A DNA stretch of 64,000 nucleotides from JBBBNV01 sp037137075 (GTDB taxonomy: Bacteria; Bacillota; Bacilli; Paenibacillales; NBRC-103111), in assembly GCF_037137075.1 (NCBI RefSeq), contig NZ_JBBBNV010000001.1, forward strand, positions 372,001 to 436,000, in the 5' to 3' direction. Each line of letters opens with the position of its first letter. The first letter of the stretch is position 1. The notes under the pieces were generated by a model. The model worked only from the letters and a program-made list of their open reading frames with translations. It was not told the DNA's origin and did not search any database. Below are positions 43,718 through 52,585 of the stretch, piece after piece. Made by a program: the position numbers and the translations under genes.

Positions 43718-44776
43718 TCAATAGGTAAGCGTGGATTGTACGAGCGTGGAATAATAAGGATTGCCGTTGCGGCGGTCAAATTGATCCGCTGCAGCCTGTG
43801 CAAGCCTGGCAAAACGTTTCCCCAGCTTCTCAACATCCGCCGCATCCTCTTTGCCTGCAAATGCCGCCGGCAGGCGTAGCTGGCGTTGTATCTGCTTTTC
43901 CGCCAGCTTCTTCATCAACAGAGCCGCATACAAATGGAATCTCAGATTATCCAACGGGTCCTCATGATCAAAGGTTTGCGGGAGATGCCGCTCGAACAGC
44001 TCTACACCCTTTAGCGGGCTGGTCAATGCCAGAAACCCCATATGCTCCGAGACATTGCTTAAATAATAACGGTTGTTCATTACTAACGGATATCCTTGAC
44101 GATGATAGTGCTGCGCTTTTCCTGCCTGTCCCAGCCGATAAAGCGGAAGCAGCACCTTGGACAGCGTCAAGTTCGGCACCTCAGCACAGCTCATTCGTCC
44201 GGTCAGGATCGGATCAGCAGCCTTCAGCAGCCCTACATCATCCTCCAGCATGGCATAATAAAGAACCAGCGTATTTTGCTCGCAGGCCGTACAATCGCTC
44301 ATCTTGTCCGTGTCCAGACTCCGGAACAGCGGGAGGCAGCGGCCCGCCTCCTCTTTGTCTTTATACAGGACAGCCATCCCAAAGCGGTAGTAATAATAGG
44401 TTCGGGCGCTGTACCCCTGTTTGACGCAGCGTCTGTGCAAATCCTCCAGAAGTCCTTCTACTTGCTCACGCGATATTTCCGGGAAGCACAGCAGCTTGCC
44501 CACAATCCATTTGTATCTCCACAAAAGCTCATCGCTGTCATACAGCTCCGGCTGTTTGTCATATTGTCCGAGCAGCCGGGAAAAGGCTGTGATGGCTTTC
44601 ATCGGGAAGCCTTGCTTACATGCGAGCTCCACCATTTCGGAACACGCCTCATAGCCAAGCTCGGCATGATTGGTTATATCAGCCAGCCTTGCGGCCTCTT
44701 CCAGCACCCCCAGCCTGGCTTCCCCGTCCGGCAGCTTCGATGCTTCCATCATCAGCCGTTCCAAGTCACGATTCAT
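43718..44776 (-). CDS. Helical-repeat (TPR-like) protein, paralogue B
   Basis: 352 residues with the same layout as paralogue A: VLEEAARLADITNHAELGYEA, GFPMKAITAFSRLLGQYDKQ, CTACEQNTLVLYYAML, YRLGQAGKAQHYHRQGYPLV, and a final DRRNGNPYYSTLV. Its ATG overlaps the stop of the HSP90-like gene by 4 bases, so the two are translationally coupled. The conserved Cys pair (CxACEQ) in the same place in both paralogues could bind metal. Function unknown. Confidence 0.72.
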   Translation of the reverse strand: MNRDLERLMMEASKLPDGEARLGVLEEAARLADITNHAELGYEACSEMVELACKQGFPMKAITAFSRLLGQYDKQPELYDSDELLWRYKWIVGKLLCFPEISREQVEGLLEDLHRRCVKQGYSARTYYYYRFGMAVLYKDKEEAGRCLPLFRSLDTDKMSDCTACEQNTLVLYYAMLEDDVGLLKAADPILTGRMSCAEVPNLTLSKVLLPLYRLGQAGKAQHYHRQGYPLVMNNRYYLSNVSEHMGFLALTSPLKGVELFERHLPQTFDHEDPLDNLRFHLYAALLMKKLAEKQIQRQLRLPAAFAGKEDAADVEKLGKRFARLAQAAADQFDRRNGNPYYSTLVQSTLTY

Positions 44777-46614
44777 ACGGAGGCTTCTCCATTCCCGGAA
44801 CCCGCGGACAACCCCCAGTCAATAAACCGGACGATGCCCTGATTGAGCACGGCAAGCTCCTGACGGTTCATGGGATAGTGGCCCATCATCAGCGCGTTGG
44901 CATACAGCATTTCTACCGCAATCGGGACCATAGCCGGATGGTTTGCAGAACATACCCGTTCAATGACAGGATTGTCCAAATTAAAATATAAGGTCGAGTA
45001 TGCCGCTTCGTTGAAGCTGGCGCTCAGACTGTTCAGAACGGAAGAAAACAGCTCCGTGCTTTCCTCCCCGGCCTTTTCAAGTGAGCGGAATGCAGATGAT
45101 TCCTTGGACAGCGTAAACAGAACCGGCAGCTCCGAGGGCTTGAACCGCTTGAGCTGCACCCGGCAGCGGAAGCGCTGAAGCGTCACATCCGCAGTACGAA
45201 CGAAGTCGTAGTAACGGTTTCGCTCCTCCAGCGTCAAGTCAGTGAAGGACAGGGACACGTCCTCCGGCGCCAGCCGTTCCGTCCTCGCCTCAGGACATAT
45301 CCACGGCAGGCTTTCCAGCAGTGCGGCATCATAAATATAACCGCCGTTGATGACCAGGAAGGATTGCGCCGCCGCCACATGGGTAATTTGCCGATATTCA
45401 TCGAGCGTTGTGGTGTAGTACAGCGTTCCGCGCTCCTGAATTAATTCCCCCAGCTCCCGCTGGCCGTAGGTGCTCTCGAAAGGCAGCCAGCGGTAAATAA
45501 TCCGGTAAAACGTTTCATCCTCCACCGCCAGTGCTTTCATTGACAAGGCGTGCAGGCTGATGATGCTTTGAAGCCGGTCCGGATCATATTCAGCCATACG
45601 CAGCAGCTCGCTGCGAATCGACTCTCCCAGCTCATGACGCACCTCCTCCAGCCGCTCATCCTCGTAGAAATGCTCGCGTGATGCAGTCGGCTGAAGCTCA
45701 TCTGTCCAAATCAGGCTTTTGACAAAAAAAGCCCAGTCCGGCAAAATGTTTTCCGCTTTTTCGGAAACCAGCATCTGCTTTAAATACACCCGGTGCGTGC
45801 GCTTCGCGTTCAAATTGACCGAATGCGGGAGAATAAAGGCGATTCCTCCGGTGCGTCCGCCTGCCGTACGAAGCGGAATAAAATCACGGAAGCGCTCCCC
45901 GAGCAGCTTCTCCCCGAAGGCAAGCACCTCCGCCTTGCGGCTGCGGGCCAGCTCCGGCTCTGCAATCCACACAGGCACATCGGCATGAATGACCCGGCTG
46001 GTTTCGTCCGCCCGGAGTGTAACCGGGTATGGCAGCAGCGCCCCGTAATAAAACAGCGATTCTGCGGCTGCATCCGGCGAATAATACATTTCGCACCCCG
46101 GCTTGCAGCGCAAATAAACCTTCGTTCCCGGCGACAGCGCTGTCTCCAGACGGCGTATCGTATAGGTGCCGTCCGGTTTGCCGCGCCATTCCATGGAAGG
46201 CCCGCCCTTGGCCGACTGGGTCAGCATGACAATTTCATCGCTTACCATGAAGCAGGACAGCAGCCCGATTCCGAAACGGCCGATAAATGAGGTTTCTTTT
46301 GCCAAAAATTCCGTACCTGTCTTGGAGGAATGGCCGATCATGGCCAGGAATTCATGAATTTCTTCTTCGGTCAAGCCAATCCCGTTGTCCTCCACCACCA
46401 TAACCGCGTCTGCGCCGGTGCCTGTAATCTCGATTTGGATCTTGCCCGCGCTGGCCGGGTCCAGCTTCTTTCTGGCTGTGATCGCATCGGTGGCGTTTTG
46501 AAGAAGCTCGCGCAAAAACACCTTTGGACTGCTGTATAAATGATTGGATAATATCGTAATCATGCCGCTCAAATTCACCTGGAAGCGGTATTCGTTCATA
46601 TTGGAATTGCTCAT
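44773..46614 (-). CDS. HSP90 family protein (divergent HtpG-like ATPase)
   Basis: 613 residues, near HtpG length. The GHKL ATPase is intact: FLRELLQNATDAI (E36, N40, D43), DNGIGLTEEEI, MIGHSSKTG, and GRFGIGLLSCFMV; a middle-domain SREHFYEDE has the usual SRE segment that contacts ATP. The C-terminal third is unlike HtpG. AAAGGAG lies 6 bases before ATG 46614. This divergent bacterial HSP90 subfamily is found with helical-repeat partners; here two paralogous ones follow with a 4-base overlap. Its neighbours are restriction and immunity genes, which suggests, but does not prove, a conflict-related role. Confidence 0.85.
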   Translation of the reverse strand: MSNSNMNEYRFQVNLSGMITILSNHLYSSPKVFLRELLQNATDAITARKKLDPASAGKIQIEITGTGADAVMVVEDNGIGLTEEEIHEFLAMIGHSSKTGTEFLAKETSFIGRFGIGLLSCFMVSDEIVMLTQSAKGGPSMEWRGKPDGTYTIRRLETALSPGTKVYLRCKPGCEMYYSPDAAAESLFYYGALLPYPVTLRADETSRVIHADVPVWIAEPELARSRKAEVLAFGEKLLGERFRDFIPLRTAGGRTGGIAFILPHSVNLNAKRTHRVYLKQMLVSEKAENILPDWAFFVKSLIWTDELQPTASREHFYEDERLEEVRHELGESIRSELLRMAEYDPDRLQSIISLHALSMKALAVEDETFYRIIYRWLPFESTYGQRELGELIQERGTLYYTTTLDEYRQITHVAAAQSFLVINGGYIYDAALLESLPWICPEARTERLAPEDVSLSFTDLTLEERNRYYDFVRTADVTLQRFRCRVQLKRFKPSELPVLFTLSKESSAFRSLEKAGEESTELFSSVLNSLSASFNEAAYSTLYFNLDNPVIERVCSANHPAMVPIAVEMLYANALMMGHYPMNRQELAVLNQGIVRFIDWGLSAGSGNGEASV

Positions 46615-46743
46615 ATGAATCTCCTTTAATTTAGAAGTAATTTACAGTAGCTTTCCTGATTTTACTATTGAAGGTGTATCCATTTCTACCTTTATCCAAA
46701 AAGTCCGCCTTATGTCCTACTTTTCAGAACAAGAACACTTGTT

Positions 46744-46771
46744 TTGAAGGATCTGCTATAATGGCTATAAT
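46744..46771 (+). promoter_or_regulatory. Promoter of the restriction-modification genes
   Basis: TTGAAG (46744-46749), 16 bases, then a perfect TATAAT (46766-46771), about 50 bases before the methylase start. Confidence 0.6.
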
Positions 46772-46820
46772 ATGAAGTGGAACAAGCCCTTCACAATACC
46801 GCAGTTTTTAAGGAGAGAAC

Positions 46821-47666
46821 ATGTTGTCAGCACAGCCATCACTTTTACAGCCGTTCCTGAAATGGGCAGGCGGCAAACGGCAGCTTCTGCCGGAAATCCG
46901 CAAATACGTTCCACAGCATTATTCCGCCTATTACGAGCCGTTTGTCGGTGCGGGCGCCGTGTTATTTGACCTGCAGCCGCAAAAAGCCGTCATTAACGAT
47001 GTGAATACAGAGCTCATCAATACATACAAGGTAATCCGGGATCATGTAGACGAGCTAATCGCGGATTTGAAGAAGCATCAGGCCGACAAGGAGTATTTTT
47101 ACAGCATCCGTGATTTGGACCGTCAGGAGCAGTTCAAAGGTCTCTCTCACGTAGAGAAATCGTCCCGGATTATTTACTTGAACAAAACATGCTTCAACGG
47201 ATTGTTCCGCGTCAACAGCCGGGGCCAATTTAACGTGCCCTTCGGCAAATACAAAAATCCTCAAATCGTCAACGAGCCCGTGCTGCGGGCGGTGCACGAC
47301 TATTTGAGCACGAATGATTTTACCATCTTAAACGGTGATTTCGAGCAGGCGGTCAGCACAGCCAAAGCGGGAGATTTCGTCTATTTTGACCCGCCGTATG
47401 ACCCGGTATCGAATACAGCTTCATTTACAAGCTACAGTCTGAACGGCTTCGGCAAAAAAGACCAGGAGCGCCTGCGGGATACGTTTGCGGAGCTGGATCG
47501 CCGGGGCTGTAAGGTGCTTCTCAGCAATTCGGCCACCGACTATATCAAGGACCTGTACAGCTCGTATACCGTCCGAATCGTATCGGCCAGCCGGAATATT
47601 AATTCCAATGCGGCAAGGCGCGGCAAAATTGAAGAGGTGCTGGTGATGAATTATGAATCTGACTGA
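46821..47666 (+). CDS. Dam/D12-class DNA N6-adenine methyltransferase
   Basis: 281 residues. FLKWAGGK (12-19) binds SAM, YEPFVGAGAVLF is the second contact, and DPPY at 190-193 is the catalytic motif IV, in the motif order of D12-class (Dam/DpnIIA-like) enzymes. NKTCFNGLFRVNSRGQFNVPFG is also typical. It methylates adenine, protecting sites from the nuclease gene that follows. The stop overlaps the nuclease start by 14 bases. GATC is the common D12 target, but the actual site cannot be read here. AAGGAG lies 5 bases before ATG 46821. Confidence 0.93.
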   Translation: MLSAQPSLLQPFLKWAGGKRQLLPEIRKYVPQHYSAYYEPFVGAGAVLFDLQPQKAVINDVNTELINTYKVIRDHVDELIADLKKHQADKEYFYSIRDLDRQEQFKGLSHVEKSSRIIYLNKTCFNGLFRVNSRGQFNVPFGKYKNPQIVNEPVLRAVHDYLSTNDFTILNGDFEQAVSTAKAGDFVYFDPPYDPVSNTASFTSYSLNGFGKKDQERLRDTFAELDRRGCKVLLSNSATDYIKDLYSSYTVRIVSASRNINSNAARRGKIEEVLVMNYESD

Positions 47667-48936
47667 TCAAGCCTGGAACACGCTGTTCGAGCGCCACGGC
47701 ATTTTAGAGGAAATTGAACAGCACGGATCATACGTCATTCAGGCCAAAACCATCAAGGAAGTGCGGGAGCCGCGTCTGATGGCCAAGTTTGATCACAGCA
47801 GCAATTTGCCGGAGCTGTTTACGAAGCAAGGGTTGTCGATTTTGCCGCTAACCCGGTCCAGCTACATTCTTGGAGACTTCGATGTGTACGCCAAGGTGAA
47901 ATACAGCGCCAAGGTCAAGCCGAAGCCGATGAGTCTGCCGAAGCACATTACGACCCTCGATCCGGCCAACCTGTATTCGGAAAGCTCCGCGCTGCACTGC
48001 GCGATGGTGTCCGGCATGATTGACGATATTTTGGGAGAGCCTGCTGTCCAGACTATCTCGGGCCGCATGTCCTCGAAGCAGTTTGATTTCACGATCCGGA
48101 CCAAAAAAGGAATCGACCAGCACGTCAGCATTAAAAACGCCCAAGTGGAGATTGACGGCGGCTATGAAAGTGAATCCAGGTTTATGATTGTGGAGGCCAA
48201 GAAGGAAGCCGTGGAGGATTTCCTCGTGCGGCAGCTGTACTACCCGTACCGCTTATGGCAGGAGCAGACCTCCAAAGAGGTCATACCGGTGTTCTTCACA
48301 CATTCCAACGATATATTCAGCTTCTTCGTGTACCGGTTCACCGACCCGATGCAGTACAATTCCCTGGAGCTGGTTGAGCAGCGGGATTACGTCATCGCGC
48401 ATGAGAAAATCGAGCTGGCGGATATCACGTCCCTGCTGACTGCGGTACAGCCGGAGGCCGAGCCGGAAATTCCGTTTCCGCAGGCGGACTCCTTCCCGCG
48501 TATTGTGGATTTGCTGGGCTTGCTGTATGAGGCGGATATAACGAAGGAGCACTTCACCTTGAATTACGATTTTGACAGCAGGCAGACGAACTACTATACC
48601 AGCGCCGCAATGTATTTGGGTCTTGTGGAGCGGTATGCCGATGCCGCTTCGAAGCAGGTCAAATTCCGGTTGTCTGCCCATGGCGCCAGGCTGATGCGGC
48701 TGCCGCTTAAGCAGAAATATTTGTCTCTGGCCAGCTGTATTGTCGCCCATGCCCCCTTCCGGCTCGTCCTGCAGGAGCAGCTGGAATCAGGGGCCGCACC
48801 GGACAAGCAGCGTATCGTAGACATTATGAAAAGCTGTGACTTGTATCAGGTAGAATCCGAAAGCACCTATGTGAGACGATCGTCCACCATTCGCAGGTGG
48901 GTCGATTGGCTGCTGAAGCTGCCGGAAATTTATTGA
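47653..48936 (+). CDS. Type II restriction endonuclease (PD-(D/E)XK type, probable)
   Basis: 427 residues. A PD-(D/E)XK-like site is visible: D168 in VEIDGG, then 13 residues on, E181-A-K183 in FMIVEAKK. The region before it (SGRMSSKQFDFTIRTKKG) resembles the beta core. The C-terminal 150 residues (FTLNYDFDSRQTNYYTSAAMYL, then LMRLPLKQKY) look like a winged-helix DNA-recognition part. Pairing with an adenine methylase with overlapping genes is the basis for the call. The target sequence is unknown. No resolvase, invertase or transposase flanks the pair. Confidence 0.78.
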   Translation: MNLTDQAWNTLFERHGILEEIEQHGSYVIQAKTIKEVREPRLMAKFDHSSNLPELFTKQGLSILPLTRSSYILGDFDVYAKVKYSAKVKPKPMSLPKHITTLDPANLYSESSALHCAMVSGMIDDILGEPAVQTISGRMSSKQFDFTIRTKKGIDQHVSIKNAQVEIDGGYESESRFMIVEAKKEAVEDFLVRQLYYPYRLWQEQTSKEVIPVFFTHSNDIFSFFVYRFTDPMQYNSLELVEQRDYVIAHEKIELADITSLLTAVQPEAEPEIPFPQADSFPRIVDLLGLLYEADITKEHFTLNYDFDSRQTNYYTSAAMYLGLVERYADAASKQVKFRLSAHGARLMRLPLKQKYLSLASCIVAHAPFRLVLQEQLESGAAPDKQRIVDIMKSCDLYQVESESTYVRRSSTIRRWVDWLLKLPEIY

Positions 48937-49031
48937 TGGCAGCTGCTCTGCCACGTATTGAGCCGCACCGCGCGCAGCTTCCAGCGCAACGGTGTTTCGC
49001 TGCATGGCGGCGGTCCTCGACCACATAGCAC

Positions 49032-49076
49032 AGCAAAGCCGGCCCAGTCCTGGTAACAGGAGGAGCCGGCTTTGCT
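49032..49076. terminator. Terminator downstream of the restriction gene
   Basis: A 12-bp stem (49032-49043 with 49065-49076) with a nested TCCTG/CAGGA hairpin, followed by TTCACCATTTTTTTT. The remainder of the gap to 49316 holds the Fur box and no supported gene. Confidence 0.7.
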
Positions 49077-49278
49077 GTTCACCATTTTTTTTGAAATCTC
49101 TCCGTTATTATTAGCCCCTATCAGCTTATCCATGGAAACACGGCAAGTACATATCTCCGGCTTCATACCAGCGTCCCTTTCTATTCCGCTTTCCATTTTC
49201 CGGTATAAAAATAGGCCGATTGGCTTAAATTACAAGCAGCCCCGCTTTTCTACAGCGGTAATTCATGATAGAATAAAT

Positions 49279-49297
49279 GATATTGATTATCATTATT
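49279..49297. promoter_or_regulatory. Fur box upstream of fumC
   Basis: GATATTGATTATCATTATT matches the 19-base Fur consensus GATAATGATAATCATTATC at 16 positions. It lies 19 bases before the start, next to the ribosome site TTGGAGGG, so Fe-Fur binding would block transcription or its elongation. Confidence 0.7.
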
Positions 49298-49316
49298 AAT
49301 TTCTTGGAGGGACAGA

Positions 49317-50705
49317 ATGGAATACCGCATTGAGAAAGATACGATAGGCGAAATAAAGGTGCCCGCAGATAAATGGTGGGGCGCACAAACCCAGCGCAGC
49401 TCGGAAAACTTCCGCATCGGCACCGAGAAAATGCCGCTTGATTTAATCCGGGTGTTTGCCATCTTGAAAAAAAGCGCTGCTGCTGTAAACCGCGATCTCG
49501 GCAAGCTCGATCCGGTAAAGGCCGGAGCCATCATCGCCGCAGCGGACGAAATCATCGCCGGACAGCTGGATGATCATTTCCCTCTGGTCGTATGGCAAAC
49601 CGGCAGCGGCACACAATCAAATATGAACGTCAATGAGGTCATCGCAGCCCGTGCCAACGACCTGCTGTCCAAGCAGGGCAGCGAGCTGCGCGTGCACCCC
49701 AATGATGATGTCAACCGTTCGCAAAGCTCGAACGATACATTCCCTACAGCGATGCATATCGCAGCGCTGATGGCCGTTGAGGACCAAGTGCTTCCTGCTA
49801 TTGCCGTGCTCAAGGAAACCCTCGAGAAGAAGCGTGCGGCATTTGCGGATATTATCAAAATCGGACGAACGCACCTGCAGGATGCCACCCCGCTGACACT
49901 CGGTCAGGAGATTAGCGGCTGGCACCGTATGCTGGAGAAAACCGAGCAAATGATTCGTATCAGCTCCGACAGCCTGCGGGAGCTTGCGATTGGCGGCACT
50001 GCGGTCGGTACGGGAATTAACGCGCATCCCCGCTTCGGCGCACTCGTCGCCGACGAAATCGGACGGCTGACCGGCAAGCCGTTCATTACAGCCGCAAACA
50101 AATTCCACGCTCTGACCAGCCATGACGAGCTTGTCTATGTCCACGGAGCCTTCAAGGCGCTCGCGGCTGATTTGATGAAAATCGCCAATGACGTGCGCTG
50201 GCTGGCCAGCGGTCCGCGCTGCGGAATTGGCGAGCTGACGATTCCGGAGAACGAGCCGGGCAGCTCCATTATGCCGGGCAAGGTCAATCCGACACAATCT
50301 GAAGCGATGACGATGGTCGTCTGCCAGGTGATGGGCAACGATGCGGCTATCGGCTTTGCGGCAAGCCAAGGCAATTTTGAGCTGAATGTGTTTAAGCCGG
50401 TTATCATTTACAACTTCCTGCAATCCGCCCGCTTGCTGGCCGATGTCATTCATTCGTTCCATGAGAACTGCGCCGTAGGCATCGAGGTGAACCATGCCGT
50501 GATCCAGAGCAATCTGGAGCGCTCCCTGATGCTCGTCACTGCGCTTAATCCGCATATCGGCTACGAGAATGCCGCCCGTGTCGCCAAAACGGCACACAAG
50601 GAAGGCTTAACACTGAAGGAAGCCGCGCTGCGAAGCGGCCTGCTCACCGAAGAGCAGTTTGATCAGGTCGTACGGCCCGAGCAAATGATTCATCCGAAGG
50701 AGTGA
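49317..50705 (+). CDS. fumC: Class II fumarate hydratase
   Basis: 462 residues, the usual length. Fumarase/aspartase features: RIEKDTIGEIKVP start, TGSGTQSNMNVNEV, the histidine in KIGRTHLQDATPLTLGQE, and the signature GSSIMPGKVNPTQSEAM (about 318-334). It interconverts fumarate and malate in the TCA cycle as a tetramer and needs no iron, unlike class I enzymes. The strong Fur box in its leader therefore makes sense: expression would rise when iron is scarce. The ribosome site GGAGG is 7 bases from the ATG. Confidence 0.95.
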   Translation: MEYRIEKDTIGEIKVPADKWWGAQTQRSSENFRIGTEKMPLDLIRVFAILKKSAAAVNRDLGKLDPVKAGAIIAAADEIIAGQLDDHFPLVVWQTGSGTQSNMNVNEVIAARANDLLSKQGSELRVHPNDDVNRSQSSNDTFPTAMHIAALMAVEDQVLPAIAVLKETLEKKRAAFADIIKIGRTHLQDATPLTLGQEISGWHRMLEKTEQMIRISSDSLRELAIGGTAVGTGINAHPRFGALVADEIGRLTGKPFITAANKFHALTSHDELVYVHGAFKALAADLMKIANDVRWLASGPRCGIGELTIPENEPGSSIMPGKVNPTQSEAMTMVVCQVMGNDAAIGFAASQGNFELNVFKPVIIYNFLQSARLLADVIHSFHENCAVGIEVNHAVIQSNLERSLMLVTALNPHIGYENAARVAKTAHKEGLTLKEAALRSGLLTEEQFDQVVRPEQMIHPKE

Positions 50706-50710
50706 TGCGC

Positions 50711-50842
50711 ATGTGGAATGCGTTTCCCCTATCGACCAGCCTGTATGTGTTTCAGCATGAGCAGGGCCATGCGGAGCAGTGGGCGGCGACTGCCTATGTG
50801 GAAGATGCGGGTAGCCTTCTCAAAATATGGACATGCTTCTAA
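50711..50842 (+). CDS. Small ORF after fumC, unrecognised
   Basis: 43 codons starting 5 bases after fumC: MWNAFPLSTSLYVFQHEQ, then HAEQWAATAYVEDAG. The N-terminal part looks protein-like, but it ends abruptly and may be the stub of a longer gene. No function can be given. Confidence 0.3.
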   Translation: MWNAFPLSTSLYVFQHEQGHAEQWAATAYVEDAGSLLKIWTCF

Positions 50843-50866
50843 TCAACATGTGCGATTTAACTAAAG

Positions 50867-50908
50867 AAGTCCCGCAGAACCCGATCATGGAGGAGTTCTG
50901 CGGGACTT
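50867..50908. terminator. Terminator after fumC
   Basis: A 14-bp perfect stem, AAGTCCCGCAGAAC at 50867-50880 with its complement at 50895-50908, followed by TTGCGATTTT on the plus strand. Confidence 0.75.
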
Positions 50909-50934
50909 GCGATTTTCCGGGACGGAGCTCCTCA

Positions 50935-51148
50935 GCCCTTTCCCCGTCCACCTTCTCGTACACAAACACCTCTTGTGCAGCGGCAAACCCTGTCTGCTCC
51001 GACAGCTCCTCGGTCAGACGCCCCTTCTCCCCAAGCTGATGATATTTTCATCCTCCTGTTCCTCATGAATAAATTGTATCTTGACTCCGGTGATATCGCA
51101 GCATAAAGAATACCATGGATCATCAGGGTCGAAATCTGTCGCGGCAAA
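50935..51148 (-). pseudogene. Unrecognised, frameshifted gene fragment
   Basis: Past the terminator at 51150-51182 one minus-strand frame reads FFAATDFDPDDPWYSLCCD and VKIQFIHEEQEDENIISLG, then stops. The next frame continues EKGRLTEELSEQTGFAAAQE and VFVYEKVDGE. One extra G in the G-run near 51023 would join them. It has no start and is probably a 3' remnant. Not recognised. Confidence 0.4.
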
Positions 51149-51149
51149 A

Positions 51150-51182
51150 AAGCCGATGAGATCACAATAGATTCATCGGCTT
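51150..51182 (-). terminator. Terminator at the end of the biosynthetic operon
   Basis: On the minus strand a 10-bp perfect stem (AAGCCGATGA with its complement) is followed directly by TTTTTTGCC. It lies about 110 bases after the stop at 51291 and marks the downstream end of the large cluster. Confidence 0.88.
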
Positions 51183-51290
51183 CGGAGCATTTCATTTTTA
51201 GGCGATCCCTTACATTTTTCCCGGTTGATGTTACTGTCCAGCAATGCTCATCAGGCTGCACAAGCCGCAAGAACCCCGTTGAAGCGCACT

Positions 51291-52316
51291 TTATACGCTT
51301 GCCGTATCATGAGAGGCCGGATTCAAAGCGGATAGCAGCTCCTTCAGCACCTCGCGTTCCTCCTGCTCCAGCTGCTTGACGTAGTCGGAAATACGGAGGA
51401 GCATGTCGGGCTGGCGGACGACCTCATATTTTAGAATCAAATTTCGCATCATTTGGCATTTGTCGGTCATATCCGCGTATTGCTGGCTAAGGGGCAGACA
51501 GGAGGATGGAATGTGGCCGTGCTCCACCATATATTCAATCCGCTGCTTCATTCCCCGCTTGTGATCGTAGATGACATGGAAGGGCCGCCGGTCCGGAATA
51601 CAAATTCCTTCGCCAACCAAAGGGATAAACTCCTGAAGCTTCGGATAAATGTCCATGCCGTATACGAGATGCTGCGAGGGATTGTAGTTGCTGCCGTACC
51701 TTCTGCTCGTATTGAACCCGTGGAAATATTCCGACAGCAAATCATACACATGCTGCTTGTCAAATTCATAGCGCACCCGGGGCTCCAGCTTAAGCAGCTT
51801 GACCTGAACCCGGTCCGTATCCCACGGAATCGCCTCATAAGCGGCGCGCAGCTCCTCAAAGGTCGTCGTCGTATATTCGTACCGGCCCACGAAGAAATCG
51901 GCGATATCAAACGTGCCGTTCTCCCGGTCATAGCCGAAGACCATCATAAAATGCGGCCGGATCTGCTTTTGGTAGTAGGGCTTATACGCCGAAATATGAT
52001 AGCTGTCCGCCGAGATAATGACGTAATTGCCGCCATCGATGCATTTAATAAACATTTCTACGGGATCAGGCTCCAATAGCGCCATCGTGTGGCGGGGAAG
52101 CGCAGCGCCATTCATAAGCGCACACTGATTGAAGAGGTACGGGAAATAAAACTTCAGCTCGCAGCCCTTGCCAAACTTCTTCACACAAAACAGCTGAATC
52201 ATATTGGAGTTCAGCCACGCCTCATAATCGGGATGTGAAGCAGCGATAGACAAGAAATCAGCCAACGAAGGATACGAGGTAATCAGCGGGTAGGATACGG
52301 GCAGCTTTACACTCAT
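51291..52316 (-). CDS. BtrH-like (C39-fold) protein 1
   Basis: 341 residues from ATG 52316, with GGAG 8 bases upstream; GTG 52322 is the alternative. Motifs: FGKGCELKFYFPYLFNQCALM early, NYVIISADSYHISAYKPYY, then PHFMMVFGYDRENGTFDIADFF. The His and Asp of the last segment match the catalytic-like pair of the BtrH N-terminal domain, which moves acyl groups from a carrier protein to an acceptor. The second half (about 190-341) is helical and unknown. It is the last gene of the operon, after the carrier protein gene, from which a hairpin separates it. Transfer of a carrier-bound group is the likely job (inference). Confidence 0.62.
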   Translation of the reverse strand: MSVKLPVSYPLITSYPSLADFLSIAASHPDYEAWLNSNMIQLFCVKKFGKGCELKFYFPYLFNQCALMNGAALPRHTMALLEPDPVEMFIKCIDGGNYVIISADSYHISAYKPYYQKQIRPHFMMVFGYDRENGTFDIADFFVGRYEYTTTTFEELRAAYEAIPWDTDRVQVKLLKLEPRVRYEFDKQHVYDLLSEYFHGFNTSRRYGSNYNPSQHLVYGMDIYPKLQEFIPLVGEGICIPDRRPFHVIYDHKRGMKQRIEYMVEHGHIPSSCLPLSQQYADMTDKCQMMRNLILKYEVVRQPDMLLRISDYVKQLEQEEREVLKELLSALNPASHDTASV

Positions 52317-52390
52317 GGGCACCTCTCCTGCTTCAGATTTGATAAAAAAGCAGCCTGTCGGCCGGGCGATCGCAAGTCAATCAGGCGGGG

Positions 52391-52440
52391 AATCGACATG
52401 CGGCCAGCCTGCAGAAGCAGTGCCATGCCGCATGTCGATT
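52391..52440. repeat. Inverted repeat between carrier protein 1 and BtrH-like 1 genes
   Basis: A 14-bp perfect stem (52391-52404 with 52427-52440) in the 269-base gap between the genes. No strong T-run follows; it could slow transcription or stabilise the upstream message. Confidence 0.5.
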
Positions 52441-52585
52441 TCTGCGCCTTCCTGTGGAGCTGCAGCTATCTCCGGCTCATCATTCTGCGGGCATTCCAGC
52501 TCAGTCTTTTCTAGCTGTAAGCTGTGCCTCGCCACGGTGTCCGGATGGCATGTATCCGAAGCTGCAATCAGGCGATAGACACAGC

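Noticed and set aside
48787..49026. A minus-strand ORF overlapping the end of the restriction gene
   Set aside because: Part of it looks helical, but it lies mostly opposite the nuclease coding sequence and has no good start signal.
50932..51270. A 112-codon minus-strand ORF
   Set aside because: It runs through the terminator at 51150-51182, while better protein-like sequence lies in the two other frames.
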